A stretch of DNA of 64,000 nucleotides. Origin: Bacillus sp. E(2018) (lineage in GTDB: Bacteria > Bacillota > Bacilli > Bacillales > Fictibacillaceae). The notes under the pieces were generated by a model that was given only the letters and a program-made list of their open reading frames with translations, was not told the DNA's origin and ran no database searches. Of this stretch, positions 51,532 to 61,000 are shown in pieces. The stretch's first letter is position 1. Each line of letters opens with the position of its first letter. The stretch is taken from contig NZ_SCOL01000001.1 in NCBI RefSeq assembly GCF_005503015.1, forward strand, positions 1,178,001 through 1,242,000, read 5' to 3'. Position numbers and translations under genes: made by a program.

Positions 51532-53034
51532 ATGATACATAGTATTCCTAACGCATCCATCGTATTGTTTGGAGCGACTGGTGACCTTGCTCACAGAAAA
51601 CTTTTCCCCGCTCTTTATCAATTGTATCAAAAGGGACATATGAAAGAGAACTTTTCTGTTGTAGGTGTTTCAAGAAAAGAATTCTCTCATGAAGAGTTTC
51701 AAGCTGAAGTTGCGTCTGCTATTCATGAACATGCACAAGGTGCAGATCGCCAAATCGTAGAAAAGTTTGCTTCCCACTTTTATTATCTTAAGATGGATGT
51801 AACGAGTGAAGCAAGCTACCATGAGTTAGAAGAGCTTTTAAACGTACTCGACAGAGATTATCAAACGAATGGTAATCGCCTGTATTATCTTGCGATGGCT
51901 CCTAAGTTCTTCGGAACGATTCCTACTTTCTTAAAATCAGAAGGAATCACAAACACGGAAGGATGGCAACGAATCGTCATTGAAAAACCATTCGGTAATG
52001 ACTTGCCTTCTGCAACGAAATTAAATGAAGAGATTCAACAAAGTTTCAACGAGAATGATATTTACCGCATCGATCACTATCTTGGAAAAGAGATGGTTCA
52101 GAATATCCAAGTGATCCGTTTTGGAAATGCCATCTTTGAATCCATCTGGAACAATAAATATATTGACTCTGTTCAGATCACATCAAGTGAAACTTTAGGT
52201 GTTGAAGACCGAGCAGGTTATTATGAAAAATCAGGTGCTCTTCTTGATATGGTACAAAACCATATGCTTCAAATGGTCATGATGGTGGCAATGGAACCTC
52301 CTGGTGAATTAAAACCCGAACACATTCGAGACGAGAAAGTTAAAGTTCTGCGCTCACTACGCTTCTTTTCAGAAGAAGAAGTGAAGAAGAATGTGATTCG
52401 TGGACAATATTCAGAAGGAACGATGAACGGGAATCAAGTTCCTGCATATCTGAACGAAGAAAACGTAGATCCAAAGTCTCAAACAGAAACGTTTGTGGCA
52501 GCTAAGCTGTTTATCGATAATTTCCGCTGGACAGGCGTTCCTTTCTATATCCGTACAGGTAAACGTATGGCTGTAAAATCTACAGAGATCGTTATTCAAT
52601 TCAAACAAGGTCCGATGGCGCTCTATCATGCGAACACAGAGAGCTACCTGCCTAACTTGTTAAGAATACATGTTCAACCAGATGAAGGCGTTAGTCTAAC
52701 TCTTAATGCAAAACCTAAAGGCGACACACCTGATCTCTTGCCGATTGATATGACTTATAACAATAAGAATACAGCAGAGATGAACTCACCTGAAGCTTAC
52801 GAAAAGTTATTGCACGATTGTCTTCTAGGTAACTCTACTTATTTCACGCGTTGGGATGAAGTGGCACTCAGCTGGGACTTTATTGACCGCATCACGAAAT
52901 CTTGGCAAGACGGAACAGGTTCTAAACTCACACACTATCCATCAGGAAGCATGGGGCCTGAAGAAGCAAACGAACTATTAAAAGCAGACGGACATTCTTG
53001 GTGGGAACCTACAAAAGTAAGAGAGGAATGTTAA
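51532..53034 (+). CDS. zwf: Glucose-6-phosphate 1-dehydrogenase
   Basis: Oxidises glucose-6-phosphate to 6-phosphogluconolactone with NADP+, the first step of the oxidative pentose phosphate pathway. The 500 residues are standard. The N-terminal cofactor motif is FGATGDLAHRKLFPALYQL (residues 13-31), and the active-site RIDHYLGKE contains Asp181 and His182. EKPFGNDL and SSETLGVEDRAGYYE follow. ATG 51532 has only a weak ribosome binding site. It is three bases ahead of a cyclase-family hydrolase gene; gnd and pgl are not adjacent. Confidence 0.97.
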   Translation: MIHSIPNASIVLFGATGDLAHRKLFPALYQLYQKGHMKENFSVVGVSRKEFSHEEFQAEVASAIHEHAQGADRQIVEKFASHFYYLKMDVTSEASYHELEELLNVLDRDYQTNGNRLYYLAMAPKFFGTIPTFLKSEGITNTEGWQRIVIEKPFGNDLPSATKLNEEIQQSFNENDIYRIDHYLGKEMVQNIQVIRFGNAIFESIWNNKYIDSVQITSSETLGVEDRAGYYEKSGALLDMVQNHMLQMVMMVAMEPPGELKPEHIRDEKVKVLRSLRFFSEEEVKKNVIRGQYSEGTMNGNQVPAYLNEENVDPKSQTETFVAAKLFIDNFRWTGVPFYIRTGKRMAVKSTEIVIQFKQGPMALYHANTESYLPNLLRIHVQPDEGVSLTLNAKPKGDTPDLLPIDMTYNNKNTAEMNSPEAYEKLLHDCLLGNSTYFTRWDEVALSWDFIDRITKSWQDGTGSKLTHYPSGSMGPEEANELLKADGHSWWEPTKVREEC

Positions 53035-53037
53035 TTC

Positions 53038-53649
53038 ATGAAAATATATGACGTATCGTTGCCGATTTTCGATGGAATGCCAGTCTATAAGAACAAACCT
53101 GAAAAACAGCCAACGTTCAATACAGCACAGAATGGTCATGTAACAGAAACACGTATCTCAATGGATGTTCATACCGGAACACATGTCGACGCTCCACTGC
53201 ACATGGTTCCTGGCGGTGATACGATTGAAACTCTTCCGATCGAGCAATTGGTTCGTAAAGCGAAAGTAATCGATCTAACAGGTTCTACAGGTTTTATTTC
53301 AGCTGAAGATTTGGCTGATAAAGATATTCAAAAAGATGATTTCATCTTATTTAAAACGAAGAATTCTTGGGATACCGAGTTCAATTTTGAATTTATCTAT
53401 GTCAACAGTGATGCAGCTAAAGTGCTGGCTGAAATCGGTATAGCAGGTGTTGGAATAGACGCATTAGGGGTAGAGAGAGCACAAGAAAATCACCCTACTC
53501 ACAAACAGCTTTTTCAAAATAACATCATCATTATTGAAGGACTTCAATTAAAAGAAGTTCCTGAGGGCGAATATTTAATGGTGGCGGCTCCTCTAAAGAT
53601 AAGAGGTCTTGATGCATCACCTGCAAGAATCGTACTTATTGAACAATAA
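53038..53649 (+). CDS. Cyclase-family (KynB-like) metal-dependent hydrolase
   Basis: A 203-residue member of the cyclase/kynurenine formamidase family. The metal-binding signature HTGTHVDAPLHM (residues 56-67) is intact and DVSLPIFDGMPVY forms the typical N-terminal strand. Family members hydrolyse amides such as N-formylkynurenine, but no tryptophan-degradation genes are here. ATG 53038 follows GAGAGGAATG, whose start overlaps the zwf stop region with a three-base gap, so it is in the zwf operon. A role in hydrolysing 6-phosphogluconolactone is conceivable from context only. Confidence 0.87.
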   Translation: MKIYDVSLPIFDGMPVYKNKPEKQPTFNTAQNGHVTETRISMDVHTGTHVDAPLHMVPGGDTIETLPIEQLVRKAKVIDLTGSTGFISAEDLADKDIQKDDFILFKTKNSWDTEFNFEFIYVNSDAAKVLAEIGIAGVGIDALGVERAQENHPTHKQLFQNNIIIIEGLQLKEVPEGEYLMVAAPLKIRGLDASPARIVLIEQ

Positions 53650-53654
53650 TAAAA

Positions 53655-53701
53655 AACAAGGGCTTGCATCGATCTACATGCAATGCCCTTGTTTTTTTGT
53701 T
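53655..53701. terminator. Bidirectional terminator, zwf operon and MFS gene
   Basis: AACAAGGGC-TTGCAT pairs with ATGCAA-TGCCCTTGTT (one bulge) around eight bases, followed by T-runs in both directions. Confidence 0.9.
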
Positions 53702-53714
53702 ATAACTTTTTTTA

Positions 53715-54974
53715 TTATTCTAATGCAGGTTTTAATTTCTGAGTCGTATTCTGATCTTTCTTTCCTTCGTCTCCCCCGCCTTTTTTCTTCTCAGGTTTAA
53801 TAGCAAAAAATGCGGCGATAGCTCCAATAATACTCACTGCTGCCGAAGTATAAAAAACAATCTCATGTGACTGCTTCATTAGAATCGCATAGATAGGAGG
53901 TCCTAGCGCTACACCAACAAATCGCATCGAACTATAAATCGAAGTGATCGTCCCTCTAGCTTCTTTTTCAATTCCTTCTGTGATCAACGCATCTAAACTT
54001 GGCAGAGCGGCACCTATTCCTATACCTGCCACAAAAAGTGCACCTAATAGAAAATAGACGTTTTCTGTAAACGTAATTAAAAAGACAGAGCCGCCTAAAA
54101 GCGCCATAGAAATAAACGTGCACCACTTCATGACGATTTTATTTTGTTTGATCTTCTTTCCTGCAATAAAGGAGGCTATGGAAAGTGCTAATAACGGTAC
54201 AGCGATTACTAATCCTTTCATAACACCCTTCACACCATATTTCTCTTCTAATATGGTCGATAGATAAAACAAGATACCAAACAGAACAAACATGATGATG
54301 CCACCGATTAGAAAAATGGCAAACAGCCATCTTCCTTCGTTATGGAAAATTTTCTTTACATTTTTTAAATATTCTTTAAATGGTTGCTTTTCTTGATCCT
54401 TTTTCGGTACTTTAACTAAGAACAAAACTAACAAGATGGAAACAACACAAAATACAGGGATGAGCCAAAACGGTAAAAACCAAACGATCGTTGCAAGAAA
54501 TGCTCCTAGAATAGGACTTAATACTTTACCCACAGTATTGGATGTTTCGATCAACCCTAACCCTGAACTCACTTCTTCTTCATCCTTAAACATGTCCCCT
54601 ACTAATGGCAGGACGACGGGTGCAGCTCCTGAAGAACCAACACCTTGAAAAAATCTTCCAATAAGTATAAAAGTAAATGCATGATCGGATTGCCATGCTG
54701 CCCAACCACAGATTAAGCCTCCGATTCCGGCTATAAAAAGACTTGGGATGATTACTTTTTTACGCCCAAAACGGTCTGACAGATATCCAGCGATTGGTAT
54801 TAGCAAGATCGCAACGATCGAATACACCGTAATGATCAACGAAACCTGAAAAGAGCTTATATTTAGTTCTTTACCGATTTCAGGCAAAACGGGTATGAGC
54901 ATAGAATTCCCCAACGTCATCACAAGGGGAATGGATGCGAGTGCAAGTAAGTCCCACTTTTTCTTTGCTTCCAT
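53715..54974 (-). CDS. MFS multidrug-type transporter
   Basis: A 419-residue major facilitator with 12 helices. Motif A, GYLSDRFGRKKVI, lies between helices 2 and 3, and the fifth-helix motif C region GLIETSNTVGKVLSPILGAFLA indicates a drug:proton antiporter of the DHA1 group. The C-terminal tail is charged (KPEKKKGGGDEGKKDQ). Substrate unknown. ATG 54974 follows GGAGGAAATT; a TTG four codons upstream overlaps that site. Convergent with the zwf operon through a shared terminator. Confidence 0.9.
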   Translation of the reverse strand: MEAKKKWDLLALASIPLVMTLGNSMLIPVLPEIGKELNISSFQVSLIITVYSIVAILLIPIAGYLSDRFGRKKVIIPSLFIAGIGGLICGWAAWQSDHAFTFILIGRFFQGVGSSGAAPVVLPLVGDMFKDEEEVSSGLGLIETSNTVGKVLSPILGAFLATIVWFLPFWLIPVFCVVSILLVLFLVKVPKKDQEKQPFKEYLKNVKKIFHNEGRWLFAIFLIGGIIMFVLFGILFYLSTILEEKYGVKGVMKGLVIAVPLLALSIASFIAGKKIKQNKIVMKWCTFISMALLGGSVFLITFTENVYFLLGALFVAGIGIGAALPSLDALITEGIEKEARGTITSIYSSMRFVGVALGPPIYAILMKQSHEIVFYTSAAVSIIGAIAAFFAIKPEKKKGGGDEGKKDQNTTQKLKPALE

Positions 54975-55135
54975 AATTTCCTCCAAAACCGTACTATTAC
55001 ATCTTTAGTATTGTAAAAAGTCATAAAACCATACAAGAAAATCCACCCATTGACTCTAGAAACCAAATAAAGCTACACTAATGGCAACGTTTAATTTGTT
55101 AAATGGTGCGATATGAAGAAAGGAAGTTATTTTTT

Positions 55136-56293
55136 GTGGAACATTTATTAAACAACAGAGCAAAAGACATACAAATCTCAGGCATTCGAAAATTCTTTAA
55201 TGAAGTGACTCAGTTCCCAAACGCGATCTCTTTAACTTTAGGACAACCTGACTTTCCAACCCCTATGCATGTAAAAGAAGCTGCCATAAGAGCGATACAT
55301 AATAATCAAACGGTATATTCTCATAACGCAGGATACTTAGAACTTAGAGAAGCAGCATCTTCTTTCCTGCAAGAAAAATATGCTCTTACTTATGATCCGG
55401 CTTCAGAAATTATCGTAACAGCTGGAGCCAGTGAAGCCATCGATATCACATTGCGAACCATTCTAAGTGAAGGCGATGATGTGCTTCTTCCTGCTCCCAT
55501 CTATCCTGGTTATGAACCCGTAATTACTCTTTGCGGTGCGAATACTATCTATATTGATACAACACAAACAGGTTTTAAGGTGACGCCCGAACTAATCGAA
55601 AAACATATAACAAAAAAGACGAAAGCCATCATCATTCCCTCTCCTTCTAATCCGACAGGTATTGTTTTAGAGGATCATGATTTACAGGCTCTTGCTCACT
55701 ATTTTTCTAATAAAGAAATCTTTGTAATATCTGATGAGATCTATAGCGAACTAAAATACGAGGGTGAACATCGATCGATCGCGAACTATGAAGGCATGCG
55801 GGAAAAAACATTTGTTATCAACGGACTTTCAAAGTCACACAGCATGACCGGTTGGAGAATCGGGTTGCTTTTCGGACCAAGTAATCTCATGCAGCATGTT
55901 TTGAAAGTTCATCAGTATAATGTCACATGTGCTTCAACCATTTCTCAAGCCGCTGCGATCCGGGCATTAACGGAAGGCAAAAATGATTCGTTAGATATGC
56001 GTAACGCTTACAAAGAACGGTTAGATTATTGTTACGATCGACTTTACGAGATGGGATTAACGTTCGAAAAACCAAATGGGGCATTTTATCTCTTTGTTTC
56101 GATAAAAAAATATGGACTCTCCTCTTATGATTTTGCTTTAAAGCTTTTACAAGAACAAGAAGTGGCTGTAGTACCAGGTGATGCTTTTACAGTTATCGGA
56201 GAAGGATATGTACGAATCTCCTATGCGGCTTCGCTAGAACAGTTAAAAAAAGGTATGGATGGTATAGAAAACTTTATAAATTCCCTTACGTAA
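55136..56293 (+). CDS. patA: Aminotransferase A (PatA)
   Basis: A 385-residue class I/II PLP aminotransferase. The sequence tracks B. subtilis PatA through EHLLN, ISLTLGQPDFPTP, SHNAGYLELREA, PAPIYPGYEPVI, ISDEIYSELKY and INGLSKSHSMTGWRIG, which contains the Schiff-base lysine. PatA transaminates N-acetyl-L,L-2,6-diaminopimelate in lysine/DAP synthesis in some Bacillus, although its physiological role is debated. The start is GTG 55136 after AAAGGAAG, matching the homologue N-terminus; the frame extends 11 codons upstream without support. Confidence 0.93.
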   Translation: MEHLLNNRAKDIQISGIRKFFNEVTQFPNAISLTLGQPDFPTPMHVKEAAIRAIHNNQTVYSHNAGYLELREAASSFLQEKYALTYDPASEIIVTAGASEAIDITLRTILSEGDDVLLPAPIYPGYEPVITLCGANTIYIDTTQTGFKVTPELIEKHITKKTKAIIIPSPSNPTGIVLEDHDLQALAHYFSNKEIFVISDEIYSELKYEGEHRSIANYEGMREKTFVINGLSKSHSMTGWRIGLLFGPSNLMQHVLKVHQYNVTCASTISQAAAIRALTEGKNDSLDMRNAYKERLDYCYDRLYEMGLTFEKPNGAFYLFVSIKKYGLSSYDFALKLLQEQEVAVVPGDAFTVIGEGYVRISYAASLEQLKKGMDGIENFINSLT

Positions 56294-56319
56294 ACTGCCC
56301 TCAAACTGGGCAGTTTTTT
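56293..56319 (+). terminator. Terminator after patA
   Basis: AACTGCCC pairs with GGGCAGTT around TCAAACT and six T follow; it begins at the patA stop codon. Confidence 0.9.
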
Positions 56320-56349
56320 CGAATAAGTTAACATAAACATATTACGGTT

Positions 56350-56380
56350 AATTTAAAGTTCCTGAATAAGAACTTAAATT
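56350..56380. promoter_or_regulatory. Inverted repeat upstream of the MurE-like gene
   Basis: AATTTAAAGTTC and GAACTTAAATT form a near-perfect inverted repeat (one extra A) with an eight-base centre. It lies about 40 bases before the GTG start in an AT-rich region, a position expected for an operator or a transcript leader hairpin. Confidence 0.45.
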
Positions 56381-56421
56381 AGAAAAAAACTAAAATTAAT
56401 TTATTCAAAGGATGCGTTTTT

Positions 56422-57876
56422 GTGAAGTTAAAAGCTTTATTAAGTCACTTATCTATACGATCTACCATTGAGGATGACCTTGAGATCACAGGTATTACAT
56501 CCCACTCTAAGAAAGTTAAGCCCGGAAACTTGTTTTTTGCGATCTCAGGTGTTCAAGCTGATGGACATCAGTACATACAAGAAGCATTCGAAAATGGTGC
56601 AGCAGCAGTGATCGGTGAATATGATGAGAACATCGGTCCTGGTGTTTATATATACGCTGAAGAAACGAAGCGTTTATTAAGTCTGGCTGCTTCCTACTTT
56701 TATGAAGAGCCCTATAAGAAACATAAGATGACGGGTATTACAGGAACGAACGGAAAAACAACAACATCCTTTTTATTACAGCATATCCTCCATGTTCACG
56801 GTATGACTTCCGCTCTTCTCGGTACGGTATATCATTATATCAATGCTGAAATTGTGAAAAGTTCTCACACTACACCAGATCCTGTTACTCTACAGAAGAT
56901 GCTCTTAGAAAGTAATGATGATGTAGTTGTTATGGAAGTGAGTTCACATGGGATCGAACAGAATAGGATTGATGGGATTACGTATGATCAAGCGATCTTT
57001 CTCAATTTGACTCACGATCATCTTGATTATCATGGAACGATGGAATCATATTTCCTCTGTAAATCTAAATTGTTTTCATATTTGAAGAATAAAGGAACGG
57101 CCATCATCTGCAGTGAAGGTGATTATGGCAAGCGGTTACGGGATGAACTGCGGTCAAAAAATGACTTACAGATCTGGACCTATGGTAAACGAAAGTCTGA
57201 TGATTTTTATATTGAAGACGTCGGAATAGATTCTTTTAACCTTGTGCATGAAACACTACAGGTAACCGTTTCGTTACCATTACCAGGAGAATATAACGCC
57301 CTTAACACGACTGCTGCGATCGCCGCTGCTTTAGATTATGGAATTCCTATAAAAAACTCTGTTGAATATCTAAAAAGCTTCGGTGGAATTCCTGGTCGCT
57401 TTGAAGAGACCACACTTCATAACGGGACAGAAGTGATCGTGGATTATGCGCATACTCCTGATGGTATCTCTCAAGTGCTTGAAGCAGCGAGTAAAAAAGC
57501 AGGAGATCGTCCTCTTTATCATGTATTTGGATTTAGAGGAAACAGAGATCTAACAAAACGAACTGATATGATTAAGATCTCTTTAGAATACAGTACGAAG
57601 ACTATCTTAACGGTAGATGATTTGAACGGTATAGATCGTGATCAACTTCTTCAAGAAACAAAAGAAGCGATCCCTAGATCTTCTCACCAACCTGTAATCA
57701 TAGGAGATCGGACTGATGCTATATTCTTTGCTCTAAAAGAAGCTCCAGCAAACTCAGTAGTAATCATTACGGGTAAAGGACCAGAAAAGTATAAAGAATC
57801 ATACAATCACCCTTCAACCTCTGATCTTGCTTCTGTAGAGCTGTATCAGACTCTAAACAAACCGACTTTCATATAA
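56422..57876 (+). CDS. Divergent MurE-like Mur ligase
   Basis: A 484-residue protein with MurE architecture: N-terminal UDP-binding domain, ATP-binding TGITGTNGKTTTS (residues 104-116), the central HTTPDPVTLQKM and MEVSSHGIEQNRIDG blocks, HDHLDYHGTMESYFLCKSKLF with the carbamylated lysine, and a C-terminal domain. The DAP-recognition motif DNPR of canonical MurE is replaced by DDLN at 399-402, and FGCGGDRDRGKRP is FGFRGNRDLTKRT at 369-381. GKGPEKY keeps the Gly and Glu of GKGHExY. It is outside a dcw cluster, so a paralogue adding a different group is likely. GTG 56422 follows AAAGGATG. Confidence 0.85.
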   Translation: MKLKALLSHLSIRSTIEDDLEITGITSHSKKVKPGNLFFAISGVQADGHQYIQEAFENGAAAVIGEYDENIGPGVYIYAEETKRLLSLAASYFYEEPYKKHKMTGITGTNGKTTTSFLLQHILHVHGMTSALLGTVYHYINAEIVKSSHTTPDPVTLQKMLLESNDDVVVMEVSSHGIEQNRIDGITYDQAIFLNLTHDHLDYHGTMESYFLCKSKLFSYLKNKGTAIICSEGDYGKRLRDELRSKNDLQIWTYGKRKSDDFYIEDVGIDSFNLVHETLQVTVSLPLPGEYNALNTTAAIAAALDYGIPIKNSVEYLKSFGGIPGRFEETTLHNGTEVIVDYAHTPDGISQVLEAASKKAGDRPLYHVFGFRGNRDLTKRTDMIKISLEYSTKTILTVDDLNGIDRDQLLQETKEAIPRSSHQPVIIGDRTDAIFFALKEAPANSVVIITGKGPEKYKESYNHPSTSDLASVELYQTLNKPTFI

Positions 57877-57896
57877 AAAATAGCAATCCATATAAA

Positions 57897-57937
57897 AGAA
57901 CAGCATCCTCATCAATGGGGATGCTGTTCTTTTTTTA
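57897..57937 (+). terminator. Terminator after the MurE-like gene
   Basis: AAGAACAGCATCC pairs with GGATGCTGTTCTT around a short loop and six T follow on the plus strand. Confidence 0.92.
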
Positions 57938-57960
57938 AAAAAAGTCGTTTTGAAATCTTA

Positions 57961-58080
57961 GTTGCATTTCGATGTAGTGGGTCTTCGTTCCAGGCGCTCG
58001 CTTTCCACGGAGCTGGTGAGAGTCTCGCACCATCCACTCCAACTAACTATCAAAAAAGGCAGGTATTTGAAAGCAACAGT
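57961..58080. repeat. Dispersed palindromic repeat, short copy D
   Basis: About 120 bp. It keeps the GCTCGCTTTCCACGG block, the AGTCTCGCACCATCCACTCCAA block and a GCAACA right end, but lacks the centre with the CACATTCG segment and the second GC-rich arm present in copies A and B. Confidence 0.7.
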
Positions 58081-58091
58081 ACATTCTAAGA

Positions 58092-61000
58092 TTATTCTTC
58101 AAGCTGTTTAAACTTTGATAAAGAATGATTTAATTCTTGAATTCTTGCTTCTAGATCACCAGGCTTTTTCAATTCTTTGAAATAGTGAACAACCTGACTA
58201 ACAATGTAAGTTTTGTATTCTTTTTCTGCATTTACTAACACATCTTCATAATGATTTGTTAGTTTTTTATCAGCTTCTATCAACCAGTTCTTCACTTCAC
58301 TGTCTATCTCATCAACAAGATTGTTCTTCAACTCGTTCGAACCATTTTGTTCAAAGAACTGTTTCGGATTCTTAAAATAAGCTTGCCACTTTTTCAGTTT
58401 TGATTCATCATGCATCTCAAAATCCAAAGAAAAGGATGGGGTTTTGAACAGATCTCCCGCTTCGTTCCTTTCTTGCAGACTCACACCTTCTTGATCTGCT
58501 TTAGAAATCATATGAGTTACTTTTTCTTTCAAGTCTTTTTGTATCCAATGATCTAACCGTAACGAACATGCTTTGAATTCTTGATGCAAATCATGCGATA
58601 TCTTTCCGTAAAGTTCTCTTATGCATTGAGTTAAAGCATCCTTAGAACTTTGAACCGCCGCTGGATGGATCGTCTCTTTATAAAAATCATGATAACGAAT
58701 CATTACACGCTGCTTAATGTAATAAAGAAGTTCTTTTTGTTCTTGAAGAAATTGTTTTTTCGATATTTTCATATAATCATTACTGAATTCAATCAGTGTG
58801 GTTTCTCTCTTCTGAAGACGCTCTAAATACTCGTCTTCTTTCTCCATTCTGTGAACGGTTTCTTTAATCATATTCTCCATGACTGTGCTTGCGTGTGAAA
58901 TGGAAGATCTTGCACTCTTGATCATAGCATTTTCCAACTCATGTTCAATGTAATGAGTTAGACTTGATGAAAAAGCATCAAAACCACTTTCTTCACGCTT
59001 ACTAGCAATCAATTCGTTTTTACTAGAAACCGGGAAGAGCCTCGGATTCCTAATTCCGAAATTAAGAAGGTTGTTCTTCACATGATGTACGACATCATTC
59101 TTGTCTTCTTCTGTTTCAGCTAGATCGGCAGCATTGATCGCAAAGAACATCTTATCTGATGAGAAGGTGTCTTTGATTCTTCCTAACTGAATTAAAAATT
59201 CTCGATCTGCATGTGAAAAAGCATGGTTAAAGTAAGTAAGATAAATGATGATATCCGCATTTTTCATATATTCGAACGCAACTTCAGTATGGCGAGAATG
59301 AATCGAGTTCGCTCCTGGTGTATCAACGAGCACAAGACCTTTTTCAGTTAAAGGGCAGCTGTAATAAATCGTTATTTTTTTTATAAAACAAGCTCTTGTT
59401 TCATCTGCAGCATAATCGCCTATTTCAGAGATCTCTTTATTTAAGACTTTGCCTAAATGCTCGCTCGCCCAAGTGTAACCTGTACGGTAAGACGCCATTC
59501 TCTTATCTGAAGAATTTAGTAACTCATTCAATTCTTGATCTGTTGTTTTTAAAAGATTATTGAGTTCCTGCTTTAGTTCTTCTTCACTCTTCATCTCTAT
59601 CTTGATCGACCCGTGGTGATGTTCACGATCTGGATAACGTATCTCATTAATAGCAGCTGTCGTAGGATTAGGTGAAGATGGGAGTATACTCTCACCAAAT
59701 AATGCGTTCGCGAACGATGATTTTCCAGCCGAAAACGCACCAAAGAGAACCATCGTAAACGATCGTTTATCAAGCCTCTCTTGAAGTTCCTCCATCTCGG
59801 AAGCTAAGTGTGAGAGCCCTCTGACTTTCTTGAGTATGGACGCAGCTGTTGTTAGTTTTTCTGTCTCTTTTAAAAGAGAATCTGCACTTGAATGTAACGT
59901 AACTTGTTTTTCCTCTTCAAATGGATTCTTTGCATGTTCTATTGGTTTTTTATCAAACTTTTCTTTAAACATCTCGATCGATAGAGGCTGGTATTCAGCA
60001 AGAAACTTTCTTTCTGTTTCCTCTATAGACCGATCACAAGATACAGTCGCATACAAAAGCTCATGAAGTTCATGTTTTTGCTCATCCCAGTTTTCTGCGA
60101 TCTCTTTCTCTTGATAGAGCGATTCAAGTTCTTTTTCTATCCTATCTAACTCTTCTTTTATGTTTGATAGCACATCAGCAGTTTTTGAGTTTAAGCATGA
60201 TTTGACAGCATTTATACATACTGTAGCCTCTTGGCGTGCTTTCTTTTTTACATCATTTGATAAATTGTTGCAATAATTTAAAAGACCTTGCCCTTGTGAA
60301 GATAAACCTGGTGTAACGAATGAATATAACATGTCTTTATTCGCTTTTATGTGTTCCCAATCAGGAAGGTTATGGTCTACCTCTTTTTGGAGAGTGCTCA
60401 CAAAGTTTTGAGCATGCCAGTTGATATGAGCATCAATTGACTTTTGTAGATCTTCTAATAATGCATCAGTTCGAACCGTTCGTTCTTGTTCCGTTTTCTG
60501 TTTAGAAAAGAATAGCCCTACTTTAAAGTCTTTTTTGGCAGCTTCAATAAAGGAGCCAGCTTTTTCTCTCGTCTCATAGGGCATTAATTGTGCTGATTCC
60601 AAAATATTAACCAGTTGGTCCTTAACACTTTCTTCTTTTTTAATGATGACCTGTTGTTCTTGAGATAGCCGTTTAGAAAGATCTTCATGTTCTTGAGAAA
60701 GAGAGGATAATCTTTGGCTAACAACATCAATGGTTACTAAATCTTCTTCTGTTCTTTCTACAAAGTCATCCACAAAATGCTGAAGTTGATTATTCACTTG
60801 CTTTAAAAGAAGAGCATCTTTGTTTTGCTCGATTCTTTTTATATAAGCCGTAAGAGCTGTTAAATCATTATGCGATACATTTTGTTTCTTCACACTCGTG
60901 AAGAAGATATGCTCTTTTGGAATGCCTAGAGAAAGAAAAGATTCAAACACGTTTTCCTTAAAAGATGTAAATTTCAATTCTTCTTCACGGTGCTTATCAA

